Origin: Proteromonas lacertae
Taxonomy: Eukaryota; Sar; Bigyra; Opalinata; Proteromonadidae
Length of the DNA stretch: 64,000 nucleotides
Direction of reading: 5' to 3'
NCBI GenBank assembly: GCA_002245135.1
Contig: NGBS01000589.1
Span: 169,150-233,149 of the forward strand
Shown here: one piece after another, positions 1-14,763 of the stretch
Layout of the letters: the number at the start of each line of letters is the position of its first letter
Position numbering within the stretch: position 1 is the stretch's first letter
Position numbers and translations under genes: made by a program
The notes under the pieces: generated by a model
What the model was told of the DNA's origin: nothing
Seen by the model: the letters and a program-made list of their open reading frames with translations, nothing else
Database searches by the model: none

Positions 1-2053
1 ATTTATATTTGTTAATGGTTTGTTATCTTTCAATCTTTCTATTAGAATTTTCAATCCTTTTTCAGTCATTCCAATATCTATATAAACAACAAATAACATT
101 TTATTCACATGATACTTGATAAATCTAACTCAAAACAATAACTGAATATATTTATGTATCTGAATATTATTTCAACTCCTTCATCTCCAATTGGATTATT
201 AAATACTGATATACTCTCTGTATCTTCTGGTAAAGAATCTGTTAATTCTTTTAATCCTTTACCACTAATTATGTTATTGGATAAATTAAGTCTATTATAA
301 TCAATCTGTTTAATCAATGAAATATGAGAATCATTAACATTCAAATCTATTTCGTTATATAATAATTATCTATACTTGAAAAATCATAATTTCTTTCACA
401 TACATTTCTCATTTTCTTATTAACACAATAATTCAAATAATACTCCAATTCTTCATTTGTCCATGATGGATTTTTGTATTCTATAAATGGATATTCTTTT
501 TTCTTTAATGATTTTGAACAAATTGATTTTAATCCATAGGTTGTGATACTGTTTCCTTTTAGATTTATTCTTTCACAATTTAAAATTGAATCAAACTGTT
601 TTGATAGTAACATAACACTTTCATCATCTATTAAAGTGTTACTCAAATAAATCTCACAATAATATAAAATAATTAAATTGTCTGACAATAATCTAAATCC
701 AGCATTACCTATTGGATTATCTATTAATGTGAATATAAAAAACTAAAATATATTACATACTATGAATTATTAACTGTTGAATATTATCTTTTTCTATCAT
801 ATAATCCTTAAAATATTGTATTCCAAATGGCTTAATACTATTATAGCTAATATTAAGTGTTACAAAATCATCGATATTCTTTAATCCTTCTAATAAATCT
901 TTCAAACCTAATGAAGATAATCCCATTTCTATTATTTATAATATGATAGCTGTAATACTTGAACAATCTATTACATTAAAATAATTGTTTAATAAATGCA
1001 AATGAGGAGATAATAATTTCATTCCTGCATCTCCTATCTCATTTCCATACAAATAAAGAAGGGTAAGATTTGAAAATGAAGATAAATTTTCAATCAGTAT
1101 TTCTATACTTTTTGTTATTAGTTTATTATCTATAAAATAGAAGAATATTAAATTATACTTTTCAAATCTAGTGCTTTTATTTCTCTTAATTCATTTAATC
1201 TTAATGAAATGAATGATATGAAGAAATCATCATCAATTTCAGAATTATTAAGATTCAATGAATAATCGTTTTGGATGTATTTGATTAATTCTGGGATGTT
1301 TTTGTCAATCAGCAACTCTTTACTTCCGTTAAAATCAAACCATACGTTTGAAATAGGGAATTTGGAGAATAAGGCTTTTAATCCTTTTGAATGAATATTT
1401 CTATTATATCTAATATCTATACTCTTAAGATTTGGATATTTATATAATTCTAACGATAATAATATCATTGATTGATCATTTAAATTCATTTGTCTTAAAT
1501 ATAACACATTATCTTCACCAATAAATAAATGTAAATATGGAAGTAATAATTTAAATCCTTTTGGACCAATTGGATTAGCTATTTAAATAATAAGCATAAA
1601 AACTAAACAGTAAAATACATGAGATATCTACATATTTCAATCTTGTCAATGGAATTAATTCAACAAATGATTCAATGAACGGAAAAGCAAGATTGCAGTC
1701 CAATAATTCTAATTCTTGTAGACTATCCAACTGACAAAAATATTTTGAGAATATTGGTTGAAATTGAAATGGAAATTTAATTGTATAATCTTCTCCATCT
1801 AAATAACATTTTAAAAAATTATAATAATACAAATATTCAGTTTCATTGGATTAAGTAATTTCAGTATTTTGAACAGATAATTAATCCCTTCTTCACACAA
1901 GCAAACACATTTTGAATTGATCGAAATACCTTCTTTATCATAATATTCCATATCAATATTAAATATCATTTCATCTAAATTACATTCTTTTCCATTTTTA
2001 CATTGGTGATGTATTTGAAACGTCAGAAAATGATAATTTATGTTTTCTTCATT

Positions 2054-2095
<42 letters not shown>

Positions 2096-3073
2096 TCCAT
2101 TATTATACCTATAAAAACTAATATCATTTTTGTATAATTTCATCATCAATAACACTGACAAAATTCTTTCATTTGGTTTATTATTGTATAAATCTATCAA
2201 ATCATCTCTAACATCTTCCCAGTCCTTCTTCTCTAGATAATATTCTTTTGAACAGTTTATTGGAAGTAAAATACTAACATAATCGCTATTGAAGAACACT
2301 TTCTTTCTTTCATTACACATCATTAAACTATTCTCATTATCTTTCATAACTTCACTCATTTTTATCATTTCTTTTCTCAACTCTTTTAAACTTATTCTAT
2401 CTTCACTTTTCAACTTCACCATCTTAGCTATCATTTTTTTCATTGAATCATCACATTCTACATCTAAACTGTATTTGTATCTCAGGATATTCATCAATGT
2501 TTTATTGATATTATTATCTTCATTGAATGGTAGTTTCTTGTTTATTATTTCATATAAAATACAACCAATCGACCAAATTACAGTTTTATCATTACATTCT
2601 AAGCCATTCAATTCTTCTGGGCTTTTGAAGCAAATATCATATACTCTGATATCTTCTTCTTTTCTCACTTCATTCAAGTATAAATCACATAGTTTTAAAA
2701 ATCCATTTATATCATATACTACATTAGAACTCTTCAAATTCTTCACACCTAAATCATATTCAATCAGTATCATCAATATATTACATATGCTACTAACCAC
2801 ATTACATATATCACTTTCTAAAATTGAAGATGTTTGGATAACCTCTTCCAAATCTCGTAAATAATGGTCTCTTGACAATAACATAAAGGCATATGATTCA
2901 TCTATAGAGATTTCAGAAGAAATAATGAAGGGAAGGGAAATTTCATTCAATACACAATATTTTTCTTGTATACTCCAAAGTGTTGGTTTTTCAGAACTAA
3001 ATATATTCATTAGTTTTAACTGTCTGTTTCTGTCTTTTTTCAATACACTTAATTCATTAGTACTCTCTTTCAC
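1..3073 (-). CDS. Pseudokinase-LRR protein, runs off left window edge
   Basis: The N-terminal part is a protein-kinase fold: LKSSNVVYD stands where HRDxKxxN is expected and KLCDL where DFG is expected, followed by an SPEE-like segment and IWSIGCILYE (subdomain IX). The catalytic Asp and the DFG Asp look lost, so this is probably a pseudokinase. An Asp run encoded by (CAT)n near 2055-2095 lies C-terminal to it. Removing a 32-nt intron (1799-1830, GTATTA...TTTAG on the minus strand) joins the kinase to ribonuclease-inhibitor-type leucine-rich repeats (NPIGPKG, NNPIGNAG, GNEIGDAG). Further introns lie at 1579-1618 and about 695-765. The LRR part contains GLKSICSKSLKKKEYPFI and NEELEYYLNYC, shared with a decayed copy near 24.1 kb. 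The exact start is unresolved: a GTG-coded Val at 3073 is not the true start, and an upstream exon is likely. The gene continues left of position 1. Confidence 0.75.
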
Positions 3074-3290
3074 TACTTTATATTCCTATAATTATTCAAA
3101 TATAGAGTTATACATCCCAATGAACATTATACTCATTCTTTAAGTACTCTTTAATACCCTTAATTTTGAATGACATTCTAAAAGATTAATACAGTGTATT
3201 AAGTGTATTACTAATGTATTAATAAAAAACAACAAAAACACTTCATATTATATATATTCAATTAAAAAAAAAGGTTGAGGGTATTTTAAA

Positions 3291-4721
3291 TTACAAAGGA
3301 GTTGCATGATTAAAATAAAATTCAAATCTAGTAGTTGAAGGACAAAGCTCATTCTTTAATTTATCTTTGTGAAATTTATCTATTCCATCTTTCTCTATAC
3401 TTAACATATTATTCTATTCACAAAATATATAATATTATAATAAATTATACAACTATAAATGAAGTATGGAATGAACAATAGCACATCAATTCTGATCTTT
3501 TATAAAACAATATTAACACATCTCCTTTCAGTAGAACATTTGGAATATGTCTTTCAGTTATATTACTATGTTTATCAACAATTACATTATTACAAAACGT
3601 TTGACTACTGATTGATTTACCTTCATTCTCTAATACAAAATGAGTAATTTTAAAACCAATTGGTTTACTATTTCCACTAGTAACTCTTAAGAATGTAAAT
3701 GCTATTTCAATATTGGGAGGTAATTCGTGATATTTGATTTTCCAACTATATCCATGATTATCTTCTTCATCATCATCATCAACAGTCTCTTCTTCATTAC
3801 CTTCTTCAACTTCTTCTTCTACCTCTTCTTCTTCTTCCATATCTTTAACACTTTCACCATAATGACTTAATGGATCATTCTTCTTCCATTCCTTTAATAT
3901 TGATGCAAAATAGTGAATATATCTTCTCTGAGATGGTAACGTAATTCCTTTTTTGTTTAGAGTCCTTTGTTCTCCATAATACTCCATGCATTTTTCAGCA
4001 TCTGTGAATAAATTACTATATAACAAATATGAACATATCATTACACCTGTTCTACCTTTTCCTGCTTTACAGTGCACAACGGCTATATTTTTGGGATCTT
4101 TAGTTAGCCAATCATCGATATCTTCACAGAAGTGTAAGAGAAGATCTAATGTTGGAGCATGATGATCACTAAAAGGGTAACAACCCACATTATTATCAAA
4201 TAAAGATGCATCATATTGTCTATCTGATTCTTTACATAAATTATACACACGATAGTGATGATGATATTTCGTTTCTAGAAATTTGTGAACTTCATTGTAT
4301 GGATTTCGATAAAATGTTTCATATCCTCCAGCAGGATAGCCCATAGCGATTATTTTTTCAGTTATATATGCTAGATCTAAATCATACCCATCTTGTTGGT
4401 ATCTTTTCTTTTTCTTTGAAACTAAATTCCTTACAAAACTTGGGATAGAAAAACCGCGTCGAGTAGGTCTAGATGGAGATGACTGTACAGGTCCATCACT
4501 GTCAGGTGAGTGATTATCTCCTTTACCTGGACAGCTCTTACATGTGTCACTTGAATTATATTCATCATCACTTAAAGGATATTCTTTATCATAAGGCACA
4601 GGTGGGATCTCACCACTGGCGTATCTTCTAAATACGACATCATTAACTGAGTGAAATCTTGATCCGCTTCCTAAAATAAATATATAAAAAATGTTTATAT
4701 ATTAATACCTAGTTTACTCAT
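3291..4721 (-). CDS. PTEN: PTEN-type phosphatidylinositol 3-phosphatase
   Basis: The active-site loop is HCKAGKGRTG, the PTEN signature (catalytic Cys, two Lys, Arg), and a C2 domain follows. Family knowledge: it dephosphorylates PtdIns(3,4,5)P3 at the membrane and opposes PI3-kinase. The phosphatase domain spans roughly residues 70-240, then an acidic Glu/Asp-rich stretch, then C2 strands. Two small introns complete the gene: 4671-4708 (38 nt) joins a short first exon beginning MSKLG, and 3414-3450 (37 nt) joins the last exon, which ends the C2 domain with KDKLKN...FEFYF. Spliced length is 451 aa, close to animal and amoebozoan PTEN. The N-terminus (SGSRFHSVNDVVFRRYASG) is an extension of about 60 residues before the phosphatase domain. 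No canonical PIP2-binding motif was recognised at the extreme N-terminus. The frame is intact. Confidence 0.93.
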
Positions 4722-4962
4722 TCATATCAATCTGTACAACAAAAAATGTAATTGATTTTAGATTTTTTACTTATGTAATGTCAAAGAATGTCATTTTAAC
4801 AAAATTTTAGAAAAATGGAATTGGCGTATACAGAGTTAATATTACGATTAAAAGATGTGATTTTGTGTTGATAAAATAAATTGATGTAGAATACAACTGT
4901 AATAATCCAACATCAGTGAAATCCATTATAGGCACAGGTAATTATATACAATACTTAATTAA

Positions 4963-7900
4963 TTATATATCAAAATCAGCTGCATCAGGTGAACTATGAA
5001 TAATGGGTGCAAGAGTAGTTTGAAAAGCATCTCCTGCCAGAGCCAAGGATACTTTTGATTTTTCTACTATAACATCTTGAAATGAATCAGAAGACAATGA
5101 TGTAGTTTTTCTATTCTCATTATTTCTTTTATTACTCATATTTGTAGTACTTGGTTGAGAATTTGTCTCTAGATCCATTTGATCAGCACTACTAAAGCCT
5201 AAGTATGAGATTGATTCAGTTCTGGTCAAATAAGACAAATCTTGAGAATTCACATTTGCTAAACGCCTATCTGGTGAATTTATAGTATAACTTGATTCAG
5301 AATTGTATATTCCCATCGGATTAAGTGATGATGATGATAAACTAATTGGCAAAGGACAAATTATGTCAGATACTCTTCTATTTGAATGCAACAGCGGTAA
5401 ATGCTTTGTTTGACTGTATATATCATCATACATGTTATTAATATCCACATTAATAGGTGAATGAGTTATTTCATATATAATTGTATTTCTAAACTTCCAA
5501 TCGTGAAGTAAAGGTGTAATTTTTTTTGTATTTATTTTAATATTTGATAATATTTTCAATGATCTTGATTTTGGTGTAGAATATTTTGGCAACACAGTAT
5601 CTTTCATTTCAATTTGTATTTTTACTGGAAATAGTGATGGCGGTTTAAATGTATTATCCTTTAGCAAATACTCAGTTTCACTACATATGTGTTTTTGTAT
5701 AATATTATACATTTTTGTTAATTCTTTGTAAAGGGTTGGAGATGAATGTAATAATTCATTATAACATTCACATAACTATCAATATATATAGAATATATAA
5801 TTATACTTTCTTTAATCTCTTTGGTTTTATATCCAATAATGAAATAATTGGAAGAGTTTCTTGATTGAGTATTGTTGGAGAGATGATTGAGCTACTGGAA
5901 TGTTTCTTTTTTACAGATTTTCTGATTTTCGTATTGTCTTCATTTTGAGTTTTTATTTCACTATTCATTCTTGGTGGAATTTCATCTATTTATAGAAAAT
6001 AATAAGCATTAAAAAATATATACATACTCTTTGATATATCTTGGATTATTTTCAAACATTTATCTAAATCTGTTTCATCATTTATATATATAGTCAAATC
6101 TTGTGCTTTTGAATTACCTTCCACTTTCCATTTTATCTCTACACCTCCGTCTATTTTCTTTGCTTCAACATCAAATAAGAACAATTTTATTAATGGTAAA
6201 ATATCATAACAATCACTTTCACTATTCTCACCAATTGGATAAATATATAATATATTATCTTCACTTATTATATACATTCTTTTAGACTTTATTTTTGTAT
6301 TATAATATACACCTTTCCATTTATATTTCTCATTGATTAATGCTGAAGATAATGGCATTTTTCCATAGTCTAATCTTTCATTTATTATATGTAAAATGTA
6401 TTGATTAATTATATAGTGTTTATTATACCATAAAACATTTAATAATGATTTTAAAGGTATTAAATCCATTAAAATATACTTATCATCTTCACTAATAATT
6501 TGAAGTATTGTTTTTATTAAAATAGTTGATAAATACTTCACTTGATATGCAAAATTAGTAGTTAAGAATTGTGATAAGTAATAAATAAAACACATACTTG
6601 TACAAGTTGTATGATTATGATGATCTGTCGATGTTATTGTAGTAGTAGAATTTGTTGGAGTAGTTACTACTGTCGCAGCTGATGTTGGATTAAGATTTGT
6701 ACTATTATTAATATCTCCAATACCATTATTACCATTAGTTTTAGATTTTTTACTACTGCTATTAGATTCAGTACAATATCCTCTTTTCAATAATCTCAAT
6801 AAAGTGGATGGTTTAAATAATATGCAATTGAATAATATCAAAAACTTTGGAATTAATTCACTATCTGGTTTTTGAAGTATAAATAAATGAGCAAAATATT
6901 CAATTGTCGAGTTAATTGCTTGAATTACAGTTGGATTTCTAGTAAATGAAGGATCTCTATAAAACTGAATAAAGAAATTGAGTAGATGTGGTAAAGTTAA
7001 ATTAATATCTACAGGTGATTTCTTACTGAAATATCTTTCAAATAATAATATGAAATAAGCATGATAATGCAGGATATCCCACTTCAACTTTGCATAATGA
7101 GCAAATTCAAAGAAAATATCTAACAACTGATTGATTATTTTATCACAATAATCACTACAATTTCTTCTAAAGAAGATTAATAATGAACTTAACACTTCAG
7201 TATCAGCTGATAATATTTCTGATATCATTATTGAATGCATTTCATTTGGTTGTAATTCTGTTGAATCATCATCACTTTCATTATCTTCTTGTTTTGTACT
7301 AACTTTTCTTTTATCTTTATTCTTATCTTTACTTTTCTCTTTTTCCTTTATTTTCTCTTTATCTTTATCTTTATCTTTATCTTTATCTTTATCTTTATCT
7401 TTATCTTTATCTTTATCTTTATCTTTATCTTTATCTTTATCTTTATCTTCTTCCTTTGCTTTTTCTTTTTCTTTATTATCATTTGAAAATGATTCAATAA
7501 TAGGTAATGAGATAAGGTTATGGATTATATTCAAGACAGTACAATACTTGTTAATACTCAATTTTGATGCAAATAATATAGTGATAAATATTTTGGCATA
7601 GTCTTTCTTTAAGAATCTCATTCTGTCATTATACTATATAATCATATATAGAAAAGTACAAATATACATTTTCAGTAATATTGTTAAAGATAAGTAAAAT
7701 CATACTATATATTTCAGATAATACTCCTTCATCATTTATATATTCGAAATTGTCATGATCTTTCTTGATTTTGGCTTTTAATTCACTTACTCCTGAACAA
7801 TAATATAATAGATTCAGTAAACTCCTCATCAACTTACCTCCTATTTCAATATATATATATAAAATCAATATACGATTAGTTATTATTTCACTTGTTCCTT

Positions 7901-10900
7901 TTATAGTGGATGTAATTTTATATACACCTTCCAATGTAGAATGTAATATTTTCTTTGAAGTTAAACTATTTGCATATTGAATCATATGATATAACTGTCT
8001 TCCAGTATATTTTGAATAAATAACAGTAGAAGAATATTTTGAACCAAATACATTCATTATATTGTCATTTATTGTTTCGTATAGATTCTTATTTTGACAT
8101 TTAATTATTTGGTTTAATATCTTTTGTATAATTGGATCATGGAGTATATCTTTAAAACCATTTCTATCAAATAATTCGTTAAATAAATCACTTATTTCGC
8201 AATAAATAAATTCCTTTTTAAAGCCATCAATATTATTAAGTTTTAATACCAACTCCATTGTGTTTAGAATACTTTTGCTTAATGGTTCTGAATAAGAACC
8301 ATCTGTTGATATATAAATATTAATGATTCTATATAACCTTAATAAACCTATATCATAACCTTCTAAACTTGATAATTCTGAAAAAGTATTTACAAATAAT
8401 AAATTACTTGGATTTAATGGAACACTTTCAATCTGATTGTCCATCATAAATGAAAAGGCAATTATTGCTAATAATTTACATTTCTTCATTAAATATTCTA
8501 TGTCATCTTTACTTTTTAACTCATTTGTGTGTAAAATATGTTCAAATTCATTACAAGATAAATTGCTAGATTGTAAAGAAGGTGATAGTATTTGTAATAA
8601 GAATAATATATTATTGCCATAACTATCTTGATATAAAGTTATATTTGGATGAATTGAAAGAATAACTAAGAATCTACATATCTGATAAATTACATCTATA
8701 TAATAAAAATAATAACAAAATAAGAATATATATATATATACTTATATCATTTGAATGAAATTTCAACTTAGAATACCATTCTAAACTAATAGATTCTATA
8801 TTAACCACTTCATTGATATTAAATCCATAATAATTACATTCTTTCAATGGAGAAATACCTCTTGATAAAGAAACATTCTCACTTTCAGGTATTATATATC
8901 TATACAAATTATGTTCATCAATTGCATGATTCTTTATATTATCTAGAACTAAACGCCATATATGAAATGTACCAGAACTACTTGATTTGAATGTAATATC
9001 TTTTACATCCATTGTATCAAGTATAGAAACTGTACTAGCATTATTATTATTATTATTATTATTATTTACATTTGTATTTCCAATTTTTGAGGTAAATAAA
9101 AATGTAATTGATAGATCTGATTCAACCGCAGATATTGAAATATTATTAATTCTAAACTTTGCTATTGGTGGTGATTTATAGTATTTATATTGATATATAA
9201 AATTCTCATCTATTACGAATAAATAAGGAGTTGAAGTTGACATTATTAATCGATTGTTACTTTGAAATAAAAATCCTTTTCTATAAGCCCAAGGTAGTAA
9301 TTCAGCTGGGGGAATTGAACCATTAGTTAATCGATTATTAAAGGTTTCTAAAACAGCTACAGAGATAGAACGACTGTTGATGTAAAAACATGAAAATAAA
9401 TCTTTTACAGACAATATATTGAGTATTGTTTTATTATCATTCTCATCTGTTTTGAAGATCTTTTTTAGTATTTCTATTGATAATTCTGATATAGATTTAT
9501 TACTTGAAGTTGTTATGTCTTTCAAATTCTGTATAATATTTGGAAATTGTTTATATATTGTCAATTTCATTGAAAAGTCTTCGATTGATCTATTTATTGC
9601 TAATAGTAATGCATTTGTAATATCTTCATCACTATCTGCTAATAGATTAATCATTATTGACATTAAATCAGAATTTTCATTTAAAAACTTTCTATTATAA
9701 CCATAATATAAAAACAACTCTGCTAATAAACTAACACAATAAAATACATTCTTTAAATTCAATTTTGACTTTAAATCTTTATTACTTATGTTTGCGTTAT
9801 TATCATTTTTATTAGAACTACCTGTATTTACAGTTAAAACTGTGTTTAATATTTTCACTAGTATTGTATAACAACAAGAATCTTTGATTAATTTCTCAGT
9901 ATAAGAATCAGCTACTAGAAATGATACAACATAACAGAATTTCGGTGATGTTGGCATATAATTCACTAACTCTTGAAAACCTCTATTGTTTAAATAATCA
10001 CATATTTCAATCTATATAAGCAATAATACATTAATATATATACTCTTTTTTCATCATTTTCTTTTGGTTTTACATATTCAATAAGAATTGATCCAATTAA
10101 TTCACCTGTACTGATTGTACATGTCTTTTTATCACATAATAATTCCATTAATACTTCAATTCCATCTAAATAATAATAATAATATATATATATATATATA
10201 TATACTTTTTCCTTCATCACATTTTGCATTCCATAAATCATTATAAGGAATATTTGTCTCTGTATGTTGAATCATTGTATATAGTAATGAAACTATGTTA
10301 TATATCATTTCTATTGTTCTTTCACTGTTTAATTGATAATAATTCTCTCTCTATTTATAATAATAATAATAATAATAATATACATTATTAATTTGGTTTA
10401 TCATCAATGGAATATAATTTGACGTAAGTACAACACTATCCAAATTACATTCTTCATTATCCAATATATATAACAACGATTGTGTACATCTATAAATAAT
10501 AGTCTCAATACCACTGTTAAACAATAATAAAATCCTTTCTAAACCTAATTCAGATGGAATTGAATCATTTCCGTATAACTGTGACAATGTTCTCATCGAA
10601 TCTTCTTCTAAATAACCATCAAATTTCTCCAAACATTGTACTAAATAAGGTAATCCTTGTCCTATACCAACTTCTATCTGTATTCTTGATCGTATTTCCT
10701 TAGATGTTGTATTAGAGACCATTGAACAAAGTGTGTTGATTAGTGTTTTATCTAAGGTTTTGATTGGATGTAACATTCTTATAGTAGCATATTCTGATTT
10801 TGAATCATCTAATGGAGTTGAAGCAGCTGGTGATGTAACTACACTACTTGTTGATGTTGCTACTGATGTTGGTGTTCCTAATAGAATCTCTTCTTTCAAT

Positions 10901-13900
10901 GCATTTCTTCTCATATTCACTGAATGTAAGGATGATCTTTTCTTGAGAGTTACACTGGAAGTTGAACTACTCAATTCTTCAGGTGGAGACATATCATCAT
11001 CTTCACTACCACTACTTCGATTATTACTATTAGATTTTGGTGTATTATTATTTAATAATTTCTTATTACTAAATGTTTTCTTTAATAATTCATTACTATC
11101 AGTATGTCTTCGTGATTTAGGTGATGAAACTGATGGGTTTACTCCTCTTGGAGCAGATACAGGAATTGCATCATCATTCACTTCAATATGTAAGACTGGA
11201 GGTGGTGGTATAACAGGAATAGTTGAATTATTCTGTAATAATTCAGTAGATACATAAGGTTGATATATATCTGCTTCTTCTTCTTGTTGTTGTTTTTGTT
11301 GTTGTAATTGATGTTTATGTGTTGATGATGGTGAAACTGATGGTTTCTTACCTAACATTGGCATTGGAGGAGGTAAATCACTCATTATACTCATATCTAT
11401 ACTGTTATTCCTACTATTATCTTTAATATGAACAGATAATCTCTTCTTCAATGGGAATGTAGTTGTTCTAGGAGTGATGGATGTAAAGTCCATTTCTTTG
11501 GATATAATGATTCTGTCTGTACCTTCACCTACTGAATGTCTTCTTCGATGTTTCATATGATATACTTCTTTTGGTTTATTATTGTCATTATTATTAAGAA
11601 AGTAATCTTCATCATTATCATCATCATTATCACCTTCATTACCATCTTTACTATTCTCATTATTATTACTATTGCTACTGTCTGTACTTTTCTTTACCTT
11701 TTTCTTAATCTTATCAAAATCTATAGATGATAATGTATTTTCATTAATTGACATATGTAATGCAGAATATACAGCTATATTACATGATTGTGCTCTGGAT
11801 ATAAACACAGGTTTTTTGGACTTTGTTTTTTTATTCAATGGATCAAAAGTAGGTGATGAAATATATATATGCTTAGCAACTTCAATATCGTTACCATCAT
11901 CATTATCACCATTATTATTATTGTCATTCTTTTTCTTAATAGGCGAAGTATATTCAGACTCATTGACAATATCTAATTCATTATTATCATTATTTCTATG
12001 ATGATGACGGTGATGATGGTTATGATTAGGTTTTATCATTTCTTTTGAAGGTGTAATATGATATACATCATAGGAACTTGCTCTAGATCGAACTCTATCA
12101 ACAGTTGAACATGCTCTACTTCGGAATATATCCATCATTTCTCCATTTAAGATTGATGAATTGAGACTTGGTTTTCTACTGTTTACTACTGATGGATTGA
12201 GTGATGGAAATAATGGAGTAGACATATCCATTTCTTCTTCATCTAAACAGCTACTATTTTCATTATTTTCATTATTATTATTTTCTTGGTATATGTTGCT
12301 ATTTTCATCAACTTCAGGTGTTGTTAGTTTATTTACATTGATAATTTCTGTTAAGGCATTATATTCAACTAATTGTGCAATTGAAGCTGGTTTATATTTG
12401 AATATATTTTGTCTATTTAATATATTATAATAATAAATATACAATAATAACAGTATAGCCATCACTAATTCCTGATATTTCTGTTCTGTGCTATATCTCA
12501 AGTGTTTTGGATATAATTCTAATGGATGATTAACTGAATTAATATTCTCCAATGACTGTGAACAAGAACATAATATTTGATAAATAGCTAAAAGTATTTC
12601 TTGTTTAATCTCAGAGGGAGGTAATCTAATAATTTTATCTAAATCATCTATTTAATAATAATAATAATAATATATATATATATATATACTTCTATTCTGA
12701 TTATTCTCATAATATAATAAATAATCTTCTTCTTCAATAACTAAACAGTTTATAACACTCATTAAGATATTATAATTTTTAGTGATGAAATATCTACAAT
12801 CACTTTGTAATGATAAAGTTGACAATATCTGTAATATTGATAGCGTTATTTCTGGTGGAACAATAAACTGAAATTTCTTTCCAACTTCAGGTAAAAACGA
12901 AGTATAAGTTTGTAAAATCTGAGAATTACATATCAAAGATAATGTAATAACAAAGCCTAATTCATAGTTAATATATTTATCTTTTATTTTGAATTTATCA
13001 GGTAATATTCTTTCACAATTATTCCAATCATTCATCTCTTTATCATCACTCAAACTCTTTAATAATATTAAATATAATTCACTCAATCTATCTTCATTAA
13101 TAGTGTTGTTATTGATTAGTTTTAATCTTATATCTTCTCTTTCAGGATGTTGGATTATGATATTGTGAGTTTTGGCAGATTCGTCAACATTGTTTTCTAA
13201 TTCACAAGCTATAAAATAAATAAATAAATATTAACAATATATATATATATATATATTCATACTAGATAATAGAAACTTCCTAATTGCTACTAGTTTATTC
13301 TCTGAATTCATATACTGTATAATATAATTATCAATAACTACCAATTGACAGTTTAACTCTTCTTCCGTTTGAAATATTGAGTTTACATTAAAATCAAAAT
13401 ATGGTAATCTTAAGTTGATTAGTGGATAATCTGGTATTACTGTATGATATACAATTGCAGATAAATGGTTTAAGACTACATCTAATATATTGAAATTGGG
13501 GATTTGAAAGAATTTTGTATAATTCTTTTCATCCATTGAACTATATATATATATATATATGAAGAAATTAAGAAAATAATAAATAAAAATACTATAAAAT
13601 TGTATCTGAATAATCTTCATTCATTATTATTGATAATAAATTATCTATATCTTTTTCATTTGATTCATAAAGGTCAGGATCAAGCAATAGCTTGAATGAA
13701 TCTGATTTTATTAACTCTTCTATACAATCTGGTCCTTTTTTACAAATTAGTGTTAAAAACGCTATTACAAACTTTTGAGCTGTTAAATACTTAATAAATT
13801 GTATGGTTGATAGCCAGACTGGTGTATCGATTTGGATTAAAGGATAGTGTGTTATTATTTTGATTAATGTACAGATAAGCTATTTCATTATATATAAATA

Positions 13901-14018
13901 ACACCGATACTTCGCAAATGCACGATGGTGAGTAAGTAGGACGATGGCTAAAAGCAGCTGCTAGTGTTTCTATGTATTGTGGTTTAATTATGGCATCTGA
14001 TTCATCAATTATCATCAT
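4963..14018 (-). CDS. Giant armadillo-like / PH-like protein, multi-exon
   Basis: Exons between about 14.0 and 5.0 kb join in frame through a dozen introns of about 29-50 nt, many beginning GTATATATAT (for example ends near 12690, 10200, 8740 and 7670). The product is about 2,850 aa. The N-terminal third is helical and leucine-rich, resembling armadillo/HEAT repeats (for example residues encoded at 12.7-13.9 kb). The middle, 10.9-12.3 kb, is Ser/Asn/Pro-rich and disordered. Two PH-like segments are suggested: one at 8.8-9.3 kb (AYRKGFLFQSNNR...WRLVLDNI) and one at 6.05-6.35 kb (KYKWKGVYYN...YIYPIG...CLKIIQDI). A (Lys-Asp)n run is encoded at 7.35-7.45 kb. The C-terminus ends ...DAADFDI. I do not recognise a named family; a scaffold or GTPase regulator is possible but unproven. 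The 5' end is uncertain: coding-like sequence continues to about 14.5 kb. Confidence 0.7.
7354..7448. repeat. Coding hexamer microsatellite (CTTTAT)n
   Basis: About 16 near-perfect copies of CTTTAT, read on the minus strand as alternating Lys-Asp codons inside the giant gene. Length variation would keep frame in steps of two residues. Confidence 0.9.
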
Positions 14019-14763
14019 ATGTAAATATAAATTAAATTAAACTAGTATGCAATTATTTAAAAAAAGATATGCTTCACCATCTCTGGATTTTTATGTATCT
14101 TTTCGTTAATACTGGATATAATCTTTTCAACATTTTTAGACTAGCATAGAATAACAAAAAATAATATACTGCATGGTTTGACACACAAGGGAAGAAATTA
14201 CAGTATTCTTTACCTTGAACTCTTGACTCAAGTAAATTCCAATCATCTAAAAACTCTCTAGCTTCATCTAATTTATAAAAAAGTGTTAGACATACCTTCA
14301 GAGCTTGCCATTCATTAAAAGTAAATTCAGTTGATGAAAACTATCCGTTTCATTCAAAAAGAATAAATTAAGAAGCATGCACCGAATATATGGATTAGTA
14401 TGCATTTTATAATGCATCCTGGATAAAAACAACTGGAGAAAGAAAGTGTAAATTAGAGTAATAGTCAATTGACTTTCACAAACAAAAAGTATAATTATTT
14501 TATTATTTATTTTCATCCTTGATTAGAATTTTTATCTTATAATTATCAGTATTAAAATGGAACACTATTCAATGACTTTATTAAAAACACAAAAATAATC
14601 AAATAACAGATCTAATATATCATAGTAATGTTTTTATCTGTTTTTAAATTTTATTGAGTGAAGAAAATGAGATTATTCAAAATCAATTTGAATTGATAAT
14701 CTATTTTGAAACAAACATCAAGCTTTCTTTGCCGTTTTTTCTTTTTTTATTGTTTTAAAAATT
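14019..14763 (-). other. Unresolved upstream exons / intergenic
   Basis: The minus strand carries coding-like stretches: one reads EFTFNEWQALKVCLTLFYKL then DEAREFLDDWNLLESRVQG, another SKNVEKIISSINEKIHKNP. They are probably 5' exons of the giant gene ending at 4963. I could not find splice sites that join them in one frame, so they are not assigned. From about 14520 to 14763 the sequence is plain A/T-rich, presumably the shared upstream region of the giant gene and the RCC1 gene. Confidence 0.4.

Noticed and set aside
2289-2864. Long open frame on the plus strand inside the kinase gene
   Set aside because: Antisense shadow: low-complexity Leu/Ile/Ser translation; the minus frame carries the kinase motifs.
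10733-12430. Several plus-strand open frames opposite the giant gene
   Set aside because: They mirror Ser/Asn-rich codons of the minus-strand gene and have no motif of their own.
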